Position numbers and translations under genes: made by a program. Shown piece after piece: positions 1 through 6,778 of a stretch of DNA of 9,931 nt. A model generated the notes under the pieces. That model was not told the origin of the DNA and searched no databases. It saw nothing but the letters and a program-made list of their open reading frames with translations. Source of the stretch: Ruminococcus sp. CAG:254 (GTDB taxonomy: Bacteria > Bacillota > Clostridia > Oscillospirales > Ruminococcaceae); NCBI GenBank assembly GCA_000433635.1, contig HF997950.1:1-9931 (forward strand), given 5' to 3'. The stretch's first letter is position 1. Each line of letters starts with the position of its first letter.

Positions 1-1555
1 TCGCCCCTGTACCGCTGATATTTAGCGTGCCGTCTTCATACAGCTTCCAGGTCAGGTTGCCTTCGTTCCAGTAAGTATAGCCTTTTTCCACAACCTTATC
101 GCAATCCGGACAATAGCGGTCGCCGGAATATCCGGGGGCTGTTTCTGTCGGTTCTGATGCGTTCTGGATGATGGCGTTTTTGTGGTTCAGAGCAGGAATG
201 ATAAATTCTGACTGTTCCACTGCCTTAGCGGTTTCTGGATTGGCATCATCTGACAAGAAATACTTTCCGCAGTGTTCGCAAGTCCAGTATTCCTTGTTTC
301 CATCCTCTGTACAGGTTGGAGCTTTGGCTTCCACCTTTGTCAGCTTATGGCTTGCAGGAATCACGGTTTCCGAAAGTTCCACTGCCTTAGCGGTTTCCGG
401 ATTGGTATCATCTGACAAGAAATACTTTCCGCAGTGTTCACAAGTCCAGTATTCTTTGTTGCCGTTTTCGGTACAGGTTACAGCTTTGGCTGCTGTTTTC
501 TTTAAGATATGCGATGCGGAAACCAAATTCGCTTGCTCACCAAAATCACTTTTTTTCAAGGAAGATTTACAGCTCAGAGAAATGGTTTTCAAGCGGGTGC
601 AATTCTTAAATACATTCCCTCCAATGCTGGTAACGCTGTCTGGAATCGAGATGCTGGTTAAAATACGGCATTCTTCAAATGCAGAATCTCCAATACTGGT
701 GACACTGTCTGGAATTGTGATGCTGGTTAATTCGTTGCAACCAGAAAACGCAAAATTTCCAATACTGATGACACCATCTGGAATTGTGATGCTAGTTAAT
801 TTGGTACAACTACGAAACGCACGATTTCCAATGCTGGTAACACTATTCGGAATGGTGATGCTGGTTAAGGAATAGCAACTAGAAAATACAAGATCTTCAA
901 TGCTAGTAACACCGTCTGGAATGGTGACACTGGTTAACTTATTACAATTCCAAAAGGCAGATTCTCCAATATTGGTGACACTGTTTGGAATCGTAACACT
1001 GGTTAAGCTACTGCAACCCCAAAACGCACGATTTTCAATGCTAGTAACACCATCCAGAATTGTGGCATCAGTTAAGTTTCTGCAATCTCTAAATGCATAC
1101 TCTCCAATGCTGGAAACACTACCTGGAATTGTGACACTGGTTAAACTCATGCAATCTTCTATTGCACAATTTCCAATACTGGTAACACTACCTGGAATTC
1201 TGATGTTGGTTAAACTACAACCATAAAATGCAAAACTTCCAATGCTAGTGATACCATCTTCAATCACCACATTTTTGATATTTGAGTTATCGCATGCAGG
1301 ACTTTTAATGCTATAAGCATTATAACCTCTCATCTCTCCTGTACCACTGATGTTCAGCGTTCCGTCCTCGTACAGTGTCCATGTCAGACCGTCCGATTCT
1401 GTTTTTGTCCACGTTACTGCACTTGCATCTTCTGCACTTGCTGAAATTTCCAACCGGATATTTTGCAGGGTGTCGTTTGGGAAATACGTCAGCGTTGCCG
1501 CTGCCATGACGATTGCCGATGAGAGGGCAGCCAGTCGTTTCCATTGTTTCATCAT
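1..1555 (-). CDS. BspA-type leucine-rich-repeat surface protein, N-terminal part (runs off left edge)
   Basis: The minus strand is open from ATG 1555 to the window edge (518 codons, no stop). It encodes a secreted protein. A signal peptide begins MMKQWKRLAALSSAIVMAAA and probably ends at an ASA site near residue 40. A short module containing LYEDGTLNISGTG follows, then ten 23-residue BspA/LRR_5 repeats (about residues 95-323, pattern SVTIPxSVTSIGxxAFxxC). Next come two 54-residue repeats with CEHCGKYF ribbons, then a second LYEDGTLNISGTG module at the very edge, so another LRR block probably follows. An AGGAGG site at 1562-1567 lies 6 nt before the first ATG; the ATG at 1552 is equally possible. 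Proteins of this family are known as surface or adhesion proteins in gut anaerobes; the ligand cannot be told. Long antisense open frames over this region are by-products of the repeats. Confidence 0.93.
   Translation of the reverse strand, partial: MMKQWKRLAALSSAIVMAAATLTYFPNDTLQNIRLEISASAEDASAVTWTKTESDGLTWTLYEDGTLNISGTGEMRGYNAYSIKSPACDNSNIKNVVIEDGITSIGSFAFYGCSLTNIRIPGSVTSIGNCAIEDCMSLTSVTIPGSVSSIGEYAFRDCRNLTDATILDGVTSIENRAFWGCSSLTSVTIPNSVTNIGESAFWNCNKLTSVTIPDGVTSIEDLVFSSCYSLTSITIPNSVTSIGNRAFRSCTKLTSITIPDGVISIGNFAFSGCNELTSITIPDSVTSIGDSAFEECRILTSISIPDSVTSIGGNVFKNCTRLKTISLSCKSSLKKSDFGEQANLVSASHILKKTAAKAVTCTENGNKEYWTCEHCGKYFLSDDTNPETAKAVELSETVIPASHKLTKVEAKAPTCTEDGNKEYWTCEHCGKYFLSDDANPETAKAVEQSEFIIPALNHKNAIIQNASEPTETAPGYSGDRYCPDCDKVVEKGYTYWNEGNLTWKLYEDGTLNISGTGA
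214..490 (-). repeat. Two near-identical tandem units encoding CxxC ribbon repeats
   Basis: Two direct copies of about 115 bp start at 214 and 376, offset by 162 bp (54 codons). Each encodes CTExGNKEYWTCEHCGKYF followed by LSDD(T/A)NPETAKAVE. The spaced cysteines suggest a small zinc-ribbon-like or disulfide-stabilised spacer domain between LRR blocks. DNA identity between copies is far higher than between the LRR units, suggesting recent duplication or gene conversion. Confidence 0.88.
587..1273 (-). repeat. Array of ten 69-bp LRR_5 repeats inside the surface-protein gene
   Basis: Ten consecutive units of 23 codons (the first has 22) encode the BspA-type LRR consensus TSIGxxAFxxCxxLTSxTIP. 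They are read on the minus strand from 1273 down to 587. The units keep the spacing of Ile, Ala-Phe and Cys but vary at the solvent-exposed positions (for example FWGCSS, FRSCTK, FEECRI), which fits a solenoid with a varied outer face. The DNA similarity between units makes this stretch prone to copy-number change by recombination. Confidence 0.9.
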
Positions 1556-1603
1556 AATATGCCTCCTTTTGTTTCAAATGTGTCATACGTTTTTGGCAAT
1601 TTT

Positions 1604-1633
1604 ATTATAACATATTTGCATAACATTTGTCAA
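1604..1633 (-). promoter_or_regulatory. Sigma-A-type promoter of the LRR surface-protein gene
   Basis: Read on the minus strand, a consensus TTGACA (1633-1628) and a consensus TATAAT (1609-1604) are separated by 18 bp. Transcription would begin near 1597, giving a leader of about 40 nt that contains the AGGAGG site. Both hexamers match the consensus perfectly, which predicts strong expression. Confidence 0.85.
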
Positions 1634-1670
1634 GAAAAAAGGAGATGATTTTTTTATTCTTTAAAAGTTA

Positions 1671-1712
1671 GAACGAAACGACATAAAATCAGTATCTTTT
1701 GTCGTTTCGTTC
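1671..1712. repeat. Perfect 13-bp inverted repeat in the divergent intergenic region
   Basis: The arms GAACGAAACGACA (1671-1683) and TGTCGTTTCGTTC (1700-1712) are perfectly complementary, with a 16-nt spacer. The repeat lies upstream of the LRR promoter and about 120 bp upstream of the -35 box of the ATPase gene. No run of T follows the hairpin on either strand, so it is a poor intrinsic terminator. It could be an operator, a stem-loop of an old transcript, or the footprint of a mobile element; the sequence does not decide. Confidence 0.8.
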
Positions 1713-1831
1713 CATGTTTTTACCGGAAAGGTTCATCGTCACCGTACACATTAAGGTCATAGGTATGAAATAAATGCAGCCGCAGTGCCACCGGAATGTT
1801 GGAAAACAGAGTGCCTTATGACAAGTTGTTG

Positions 1832-1860
1832 TTGTAATTGCACCAACTGTATGGTATAAT
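1832..1860 (+). promoter_or_regulatory. Extended -10 promoter of the ATPase-nuclease gene
   Basis: TTGTAA (1832-1837), a 17-bp spacer and TATAAT (1855-1860) are preceded by TG at 1852-1853, giving an extended -10 element. The distance to the ATG at 1902 leaves a leader of about 35 nt. The gene therefore appears to have its own constitutive promoter and to stand alone. Confidence 0.75.
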
Positions 1861-1901
1861 AGAAATAACAAAAATCCAACAGCAAACATGAGGTGAACGA
1901 C

Positions 1902-3452
1902 ATGGAACGATATTTCAATATTACTGGCTGCTGCAATCCACAGGAACATTATATGGTGAATTTGGATAGCCGTCTTGCACAGATTAAGAAAATGGTGGAT
2001 AGAGGACAGTATTTCTGTATCAATCGAGGACGACAGTACGGGAAGACAACACTCATAATGGCATTAGAAAGCTATTTGGAAAAAGAGTATATCGTAGTCA
2101 GCATGGACTTTCAGGGACTTAGTACACCAGAGTTTTCAACAGAAGGAATGTTTGTCAAGGCATTTGCTCGTGAATTATGGCTGGATCGAAGAACACAACA
2201 CTTCATGAACCATGACATCCAAACTGCGATGAAAGAGATTAGAAGTTCTTCTGCCTATACGATGGCAGATCTGTTTGTCTGCCTAAGTGAATGGTGTATG
2301 GAAGCAGAGAAAAAAATCGTGTTGATGATTGATGAGGTAGATCAAGCATCAAACAATCAAGTTTTTTTGGATTTCTTGGCACAGCTTCGTTTCTACTATC
2401 TAAAGAGAAACAAACGCCCAACGTTCCAATCTGTGATTCTGGCAGGTGTTCATGATATCCGAAATCTTCGCCAGAAGATACGTCCAGATGCAGAGCATAA
2501 ACATAACAGCCCATGGAATATTGCATCCAATTTTGACATCGACATGAGTTTTAGCGTGAGCGATATTGCTGGAATGCTGACCGAATACGAGCAAGACCAC
2601 CATACTGGCATGGATATTGTAAAACTGTCCCAACTGATTTATGACTATACTTCTGGTTATCCAGTGCTGGTTTCTTCTATTTGTAAGTACATGGACGAGA
2701 ATCAAAGTTGGAATGATCTATCTTTTGAAAATGCTGTTAAATATCTTGTGAAAGAGAAAAACCCACTGGTAGAATCACTAATCAATAAGTTAGAGGATGA
2801 CAAAAATCTAAGAAATCTGTTATACAACGTTCTTTTTTTAGGACAGAAAATCTCCTATAATATTGATAATACTGTGATTGAAAATGCTGCAATGTATGGC
2901 TTTATTTCTAACACAAACGACTGTGTTTCTGTTGCAAATCGCATCTTTGAAACAAGAATTTATAACTGGTTTATTTCGCAGGAAGCTACCGATAACCGAA
3001 TGTATTCTGAGGGTGTTAACGACAAAAACCAGTTTATTCAGGGCAATCAACTGAACATGGAAAAAATTCTGGAGAAGTTCATCCTCCACTTCAATGACAT
3101 CTATGGCAGCCAGCCAGATAAGTTTAAGGAAGAAGACGGCAGAAAATTATTCTTGCTGTATCTTCGCCCGATTATCAACGGTACAGGCAATTACTATATT
3201 GAAGCACAGACGCGTGACCAGAAACGAACCGATGTGATTGTGGACTATCTGGGGAAACAGTATATCATAGAACTGAAAATCTGGCGTGGCGAGGAATATA
3301 ACACAGAGGGAGAAAAACAGATTGCGGAATATCTGAACTATTATCACCTTGAGAAAGGCTATCTGCTCAGTTTCAACTTCAACAAGAATAAGAAATCGGG
3401 TATGAAGACCATTCAGATGAATGGAAAAACGGTCATTGAAGCTGTGGTGTGA
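1902..3452 (+). CDS. Single-gene AAA-like P-loop ATPase with C-terminal PD-(D/E)XK nuclease-like domain
   Basis: This 516-aa protein joins an ATPase to a nuclease-like domain. The Walker A-like loop is NRGRQYGKTT (residues 41-50) and Walker B is IVLMIDEVD (139-147). The middle, about 210-380, is probably the helical lid and winged part of STAND/AAA-type ATPases. The C-terminus (about 430-500) has the PD-(D/E)XK pattern: Asp444 in RTD, Glu457-Leu-Lys459 in IIELKIW, and Gln473 in the following helix. The layout matches the broad group of AAA-like proteins with a PDDEXK domain common in Clostridia and Bacteroidetes, whose function is mostly unknown. ATG 1902 is preferred because AGGTGA at 1891-1896 sits just upstream; a GTG at 1893 would use part of that site as coding sequence. 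No partner gene is adjacent. Defence, transposon-related or DNA-repair roles are all possible. Confidence 0.88.
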   Translation: MERYFNITGCCNPQEHYMVNLDSRLAQIKKMVDRGQYFCINRGRQYGKTTLIMALESYLEKEYIVVSMDFQGLSTPEFSTEGMFVKAFARELWLDRRTQHFMNHDIQTAMKEIRSSSAYTMADLFVCLSEWCMEAEKKIVLMIDEVDQASNNQVFLDFLAQLRFYYLKRNKRPTFQSVILAGVHDIRNLRQKIRPDAEHKHNSPWNIASNFDIDMSFSVSDIAGMLTEYEQDHHTGMDIVKLSQLIYDYTSGYPVLVSSICKYMDENQSWNDLSFENAVKYLVKEKNPLVESLINKLEDDKNLRNLLYNVLFLGQKISYNIDNTVIENAAMYGFISNTNDCVSVANRIFETRIYNWFISQEATDNRMYSEGVNDKNQFIQGNQLNMEKILEKFILHFNDIYGSQPDKFKEEDGRKLFLLYLRPIINGTGNYYIEAQTRDQKRTDVIVDYLGKQYIIELKIWRGEEYNTEGEKQIAEYLNYYHLEKGYLLSFNFNKNKKSGMKTIQMNGKTVIEAVV

Positions 3453-3651
3453 TGGACTACCACAAAAAGAATGAAAAGCAGTATTTTCTGAATCTCATAG
3501 CCTAGAGATTGTCATCTTTTATTTATCCCCTGTAACAGCCAAAAAGCAATGTTCTTTTTTATGAGTGCTTTTGCGTCATATGAAACAACTCATTTTCAAA
3601 TGTGATAAACTATGTATACCATTCACTTTGTAATAATCCACAATCTAAACC
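3453..3651. other. Intergenic stretch with only weak hairpins
   Basis: No gene with an RBS was found here. There are two weak hairpins. AATCTC/GAGATT (3491-3510) is followed by a short TTTT after four other bases. A CAAAAAGCA/TGCTTTTG pair lies near 3539-3575. Either could help to end the ATPase transcript, but the strong terminator is the one at 3652-3701. Confidence 0.4.
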
Positions 3652-3701
3652 AAAAGCCGCTTCCCTACATGTCCACATGAGACAATCAGAAGGCGGCTTT
3701 T
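3652..3701. terminator. Bidirectional intrinsic terminator between the ATPase gene and the kinase gene
   Basis: AAAAGCCGC (3652-3660) pairs with GCGGCTTTT (3693-3701), with an inner CATGT/ACATG stem (3668-3679). A T-rich tail follows on both strands. It would stop the regulator-kinase transcript (minus) and any read-through from the ATPase gene (plus). Confidence 0.8.
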
Positions 3702-3754
3702 TCTTTCCACGCAGTCGGTGCTTTCAAGCGATTTGCGAACGGTAATACGAACTA

Positions 3755-4918
3755 CTATTCTGTTTTTTCTCCATTCAATGGCAATCTCACAGCAAAAGTT
3801 GTTCCCTTTTCTGAACTGGATTCCACGCACACACTTCCTCCATGCAGAACAGCAATCTCTCTTACAAGGGCAAGCCCCAAACCAACACCGCCCATCTGTC
3901 TGCTTCTTGACTTGTCTACACGAAAAAATGGCTGGAAAATGCTTTCCCGATATTCTTCCGAAATGCCGCAGCCTGTGTCTGCAATATGCAGCAAAACCTG
4001 ATGATTTTCTTGCTGCATGGAAACGGTCACACTGCCACCTGCATGATTGTATTTAATTGCATTTTCAATGAGATTAAACAACAGTCTATAAATCAGCGTA
4101 TCACTGCCAATCATACAAATATCTTCACAATTCTGATGGAATGTAATGTTTTTTTGTTCGGCAAGTGTGGTGAGGTCTGTCAGAATCTCATCAATGAGTG
4201 GTGCTAACTCGATTTCATCAGAACGAGAAACAGACTGCAAATTGCTCATTTCCAAAAGCGTACGAACCAGGGCAGTCAAACGGTCTACCTGAGCCATTTG
4301 AAATTGCACCAGTTCTGCGGTTTCTGTATTAATATTGGAATGTTCTTCGGCAAATAACTCTAATTTTGTTTGCATCATTGCCAAGGGTGTCCGCAATTCA
4401 TGTGCAGCATTTCCTGCAAACTGACGCTGTAAATCAAATGACAATGCAAGCCGGTCAAGCATCCGATTCACCGAACAGCTCAGCTGCTGAAACTCTGCTG
4501 CTGTATCTTCATCAAGGCGTGTGCTGGTAAGATTGTCCTGATTGATGTTTTCTGTCTGCTGTGAAAATTGCTTCAACGGTTTGAGGGCTCTGCCACTTAC
4601 AAAATACGCAATTGCCGCACTCAGCAGTGTGACTACGGCTGTAATACACCAACCTTTTTTTCCAAAAGCTGCCTTAGCATCATAAACTTCCTGAGAAAAC
4701 TGATGGAGAAATGCAGACATCTGCTGATCATCGAATTCAATTTTCACAACATCAGAGTTTCCGGGGTCATATTTCATGACAAAACCATTCAGCGAATCCA
4801 TGCTGACAGTACCAGAACGATACAACAGAAGATTTAAACAGATACAAGTTCCGGCAATTAAAATTGCCGTCAGCAATGTAATTCGCCATTGAAAAGACAG
4901 ACGTTTCATTCGCTTCAT
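3755..4918 (-). CDS. Membrane sensor histidine kinase of a two-component system
   Basis: This 387-aa kinase is an orthodox membrane sensor. Segment TM1 is about residues 11-32 and TM2 about 90-108, with a short outer loop of about 55 residues between them. A HAMP-like linker spans about 109-160. The H-box is AAHELRTPLA with His173 as the phosphorylation site. The N-box (NLIENAIKYN, Asn286), G1 (DTGCGI, 314-319), F-box (FQPFFRVD) and G2 (GVGLGLAL) are all intact. The ATG at 4918 overlaps the stop of the regulator gene by 4 nt (ATGA), so the two are translationally coupled. The outer loop has no cysteine, but TM1 has two (Cys25, Cys27). Its target is probably the divergent redox operon; the signal is unknown. 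Confidence 0.95.
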   Translation of the reverse strand: MKRMKRLSFQWRITLLTAILIAGTCICLNLLLYRSGTVSMDSLNGFVMKYDPGNSDVVKIEFDDQQMSAFLHQFSQEVYDAKAAFGKKGWCITAVVTLLSAAIAYFVSGRALKPLKQFSQQTENINQDNLTSTRLDEDTAAEFQQLSCSVNRMLDRLALSFDLQRQFAGNAAHELRTPLAMMQTKLELFAEEHSNINTETAELVQFQMAQVDRLTALVRTLLEMSNLQSVSRSDEIELAPLIDEILTDLTTLAEQKNITFHQNCEDICMIGSDTLIYRLLFNLIENAIKYNHAGGSVTVSMQQENHQVLLHIADTGCGISEEYRESIFQPFFRVDKSRSRQMGGVGLGLALVREIAVLHGGSVCVESSSEKGTTFAVRLPLNGEKTE

Positions 4919-5592
4919 TTCGATTCTCCTTCTATCTCATAGCCCTCTCCAATTCGATTCCGAATGGGGTCATAACCAAGCACTGCACGAAGTTTCTTTC
5001 GGAGTGCAGAGATATGAACACGAATCGAATTGCTGAAACTGTCCACACTGCTATCCCATACATGTTCAATGAGCTCTTCTTGACTGACGGGTCTGCCCTG
5101 ATGCAACATCAGATATTCCAGTACGCCAGTTTCCTTTCGTGTCAGATTGATTGCAACGCCATCTACTGTTGCAATCCGGCTTTTGGTATCATATGTAATT
5201 TTTCCGCATTGCAGACAGACATCCCGCTGAATAAACTGTCTGCGTGTAAGACTGCGAATTCTGGCTTCCAGTTCGGCAAGATGAAATGGCTTGGAAAGAT
5301 AATCATTTGCACCTGCATCCAACCCCTCCACTTTGTCATTGATTTCACTTCGTGCCGATAAAATCAGTACGGGTGTTTCCTGATTTTCTTTCCGAAAATT
5401 ACGGAGAAGCATCATTCCATCTATCTTAGGAAGATTCAAGTCTAATAGTACCAAATCATAATATTCAACTGCTAAATATTCTGAAGCTGTTTCTCCATCG
5501 CCGCAGGCATCCACTTCATAGCCTGAATGCTGCAATTTTTTTGTGATGTCCTCTCGCAAGGATTGCTCATCTTCTACTACCAAAAGTCTCAT
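4915..5592 (-). CDS. OmpR/PhoB-family response regulator
   Basis: This 225-aa regulator has an N-terminal receiver domain (MRLLVVEDE start, phosphoacceptor Asp51 in VLLDLNLP, Ser79, Lys101 in LSKPF) and a C-terminal winged-helix DNA-binding domain (about 130-222, ending near RNRIGEGYEIEGESK). The start is ATG 5592, because AAGGAG (read from 5604 down to 5599) lies 6 nt upstream and the receiver fold begins there. An upstream in-frame ATG at 5718 would put the promoter inside the gene. It is first in the operon with the kinase and divergent from the CxxC/4Fe-4S/TlpA operon. Likely role: phosphorylation-dependent control of the shared divergent promoter region, including its own promoter. Confidence 0.95.
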   Translation of the reverse strand: MRLLVVEDEQSLREDITKKLQHSGYEVDACGDGETASEYLAVEYYDLVLLDLNLPKIDGMMLLRNFRKENQETPVLILSARSEINDKVEGLDAGANDYLSKPFHLAELEARIRSLTRRQFIQRDVCLQCGKITYDTKSRIATVDGVAINLTRKETGVLEYLMLHQGRPVSQEELIEHVWDSSVDSFSNSIRVHISALRKKLRAVLGYDPIRNRIGEGYEIEGESK

Positions 5593-5617
5593 AGTAAGCT
5601 CCTTATATTTTTTCTTC

Positions 5618-5646
5618 ATTATAACAGATGTAAATAAAATCTGTGT
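5618..5646 (-). promoter_or_regulatory. Promoter of the regulator-kinase operon
   Basis: Read on the minus strand, a consensus TATAAT occupies 5623-5618, and 17 bp upstream the -35 position (5646-5641) reads ACACAG, a poor match. The predicted start near 5611 leaves a leader of about 20 nt before ATG 5592. A good -10 with a weak -35 inside the palindrome suggests activation, perhaps autoregulation. Confidence 0.65.
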
Positions 5647-5672
5647 TAATTTTCTCTTAACGCAGATTTTAT
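5634..5672. promoter_or_regulatory. Large imperfect palindrome centred between divergent promoters, candidate response-regulator operator
   Basis: The left arm ATAAAATCTGTGTTAA (5634-5649) and right arm TTAACGCAGATTTTAT (5657-5672) pair over 16 positions with a single mismatch, around a 7-nt centre. The centre (about 5653) is 32-34 bp from the middle of each opposing -10 box, and each -35 position lies inside one arm. The inner TTAA words at 5646 and 5657 are 11 bp apart, the usual half-site spacing for OmpR-family regulators. The adjacent regulator is the obvious candidate ligand; binding is inferred. Confidence 0.65.
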
Positions 5673-5689
5673 ACTGCATGGTGTATACT
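5661..5689 (+). promoter_or_regulatory. Promoter of the CxxC/4Fe-4S/TlpA operon
   Basis: TATACT at 5684-5689 is a good -10. The position 17 bp upstream (5661-5666, CGCAGA) is a poor -35 and lies in the right arm of the palindrome, as expected of an activator-dependent promoter. The word TATACTG also occurs at 5670-5676, 14 bp before the copy containing the -10. The predicted leader is about 23 nt and contains AGGAGGG. Confidence 0.6.
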
Positions 5690-5718
5690 GGTATCATCAA
5701 ATCACAGGAGGGAAACAA

Positions 5719-5862
5719 ATGGTATTAAAAAAAGCAACGGTGCAAGTGCTTCTTCTGCTCATCGGAATGGCAATGCTCGTCTTTGGCATCTGGCGTGGCG
5801 AAGCACAGACAGTTTTCTCAAAGGCAATTCGATTGTGTATGGAGTGTGTTGGAATTGGCTAA
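5719..5862 (+). CDS. 47-aa membrane CxxC microprotein (CD1871A-family-like)
   Basis: The ATG at 5719 is preceded by AGGAGGG (5706-5712), a near-perfect RBS. The 47-aa product has a lysine-containing N-terminus (MVLKK), one hydrophobic segment (about residues 7-24) and then GIWRGEAQTVFSKAIRLCMEC with a CxxC pair (Cys40, Cys43) near the C-terminus. By the positive-inside rule the CxxC end would lie outside the cell. The sequence and context resemble the small CxxC proteins named after C. difficile CD1871A; I recognise this from memory and no search was run. Its end overlaps the start of the 4Fe-4S gene. It is first in the operon, which argues for an active part in thiol or electron transfer, for example passing electrons between the Fe-S protein and the thioredoxin-like lipoprotein. 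Confidence 0.85.
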   Translation: MVLKKATVQVLLLLIGMAMLVFGIWRGEAQTVFSKAIRLCMECVGIG

Positions 5863-6778
5863 GAAAAAACAGCGTAACAAAAAGAAGGTGCATCTTCTTG
5901 CACGATTTCGAGGTTGGATTCAGGCAGGAGCAACGCTTCTAACCAACATTCATCTTCCAAATTTTTTGAATGGTTCTCTAAATCAGGGAAAAGGGAAATA
6001 TGCCTGTGTGCCGGGATTAAATTGCTATTCCTGTCCAGGAGCAGCCGGCTCTTGTCCCATTGGTGCATTTCAAGCGGTGGTAGGGTCATCTAAATTCAAA
6101 TTTTCCTATTATATTACAGGCATGCTGATCTTATTCGGCGTTTTATTGGGAAGATTTATCTGCGGATTTTTGTGTCCATTTGGATGGTTTCAAGAACTTC
6201 TGCATAAGATTCCATCCCCGAAGTTCTCCACCAAAAAACTGAAACCATTGCGTTATCTGAAATATGGTATTTTACTGGTAATGGTAATTCTTCTTCCAAT
6301 CGTCATTGTAAATGAAATGGGAATGGGTGACCCGTTCTTCTGCAAATATCTTTGCCCACAAGGCGTTTTAGAAGGTGCACTTCCATTATCTATCACGAAT
6401 GAAGGCATTCGCAGTGCATTGGGCGTACTATTTTCTTGGAAAGCATTTGTTTTGCTGACAGTCATCGTGGGCAGTGTGTTTTTTTACCGTCCATTCTGTA
6501 AATGGCTCTGTCCGCTGGGAGCGTTTTATGCACTCCTGAATCGAGTGTCCCTCTTCCAAATGAAGGTTGACAAAGACAAATGCGTATCTTGTGGTGCTTG
6601 TGAAAAGGCATGTAAAATGGATGTCGATGTCACAAAGCATCCAAATCATGCCGAATGTATTCGTTGTGGGATGTGTATGAAATCCTGTCCAACAAATGCG
6701 ATTCGCTATCAATATGGCTTTGAAAAGTCGTCAAAAACAAAAAAACTTACAACAGAAAAAAAGGAGTTTCAAAAATGA
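5855..6778 (+). CDS. Membrane polyferredoxin-type 4Fe-4S protein (NapH/Fer4_5-like)
   Basis: This protein is about 307 aa. It has hydrophobic segments near residues 85-104, 135-153 and 190-210, and many cysteine motifs: an N-terminal set C51, C57, C60, C67, then CGFLCP (103-108), CKYLCP (163-168) and CKWLCP (215-220). These are followed by two classical 4Fe-4S ferredoxin motifs (C243/C246/C249/C253 and C268/C271/C274/C278). This is the layout of NapH/YccM-type membrane electron carriers, which move electrons between quinol, cytosolic carriers and proteins outside the membrane. I prefer TTG 5855 (giving MAKKKQ), overlapping the microprotein stop by 8 nt with GGAG at 5841-5844 upstream. TTG 5849 or GTG 5846 are alternatives. 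A start at ATG 5783 would lie deep in the microprotein gene without an RBS. The end overlaps the next gene by 4 nt. Confidence 0.92.
   Translation: MAKKKQRNKKKVHLLARFRGWIQAGATLLTNIHLPNFLNGSLNQGKGKYACVPGLNCYSCPGAAGSCPIGAFQAVVGSSKFKFSYYITGMLILFGVLLGRFICGFLCPFGWFQELLHKIPSPKFSTKKLKPLRYLKYGILLVMVILLPIVIVNEMGMGDPFFCKYLCPQGVLEGALPLSITNEGIRSALGVLFSWKAFVLLTVIVGSVFFYRPFCKWLCPLGAFYALLNRVSLFQMKVDKDKCVSCGACEKACKMDVDVTKHPNHAECIRCGMCMKSCPTNAIRYQYGFEKSSKTKKLTTEKKEFQK

Noticed and set aside
1320..1610. Open frames of 86-88 codons on both strands around the LRR gene start
   Set aside because: They are out of frame with the LRR gene, whose signal peptide, RBS and promoter explain this region. Neither frame has an RBS or recognisable sequence.
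3539..3575. AAAAGCA/TGCTTTT hairpin as terminator of the ATPase gene
   Set aside because: The stem is short with a long loop and no T run after it; the hairpin at 3652-3701 is far stronger.
5593..5718. N-terminal extension of the response regulator to ATG 5718
   Set aside because: It would place the -10 box and palindrome inside the coding region, and the receiver domain begins exactly at ATG 5592 behind AAGGAG.
5783..5854. 4Fe-4S protein starting at ATG 5783
   Set aside because: This 24-residue extension overlaps the microprotein gene in another frame, has no RBS and does not resemble the family N-terminus.
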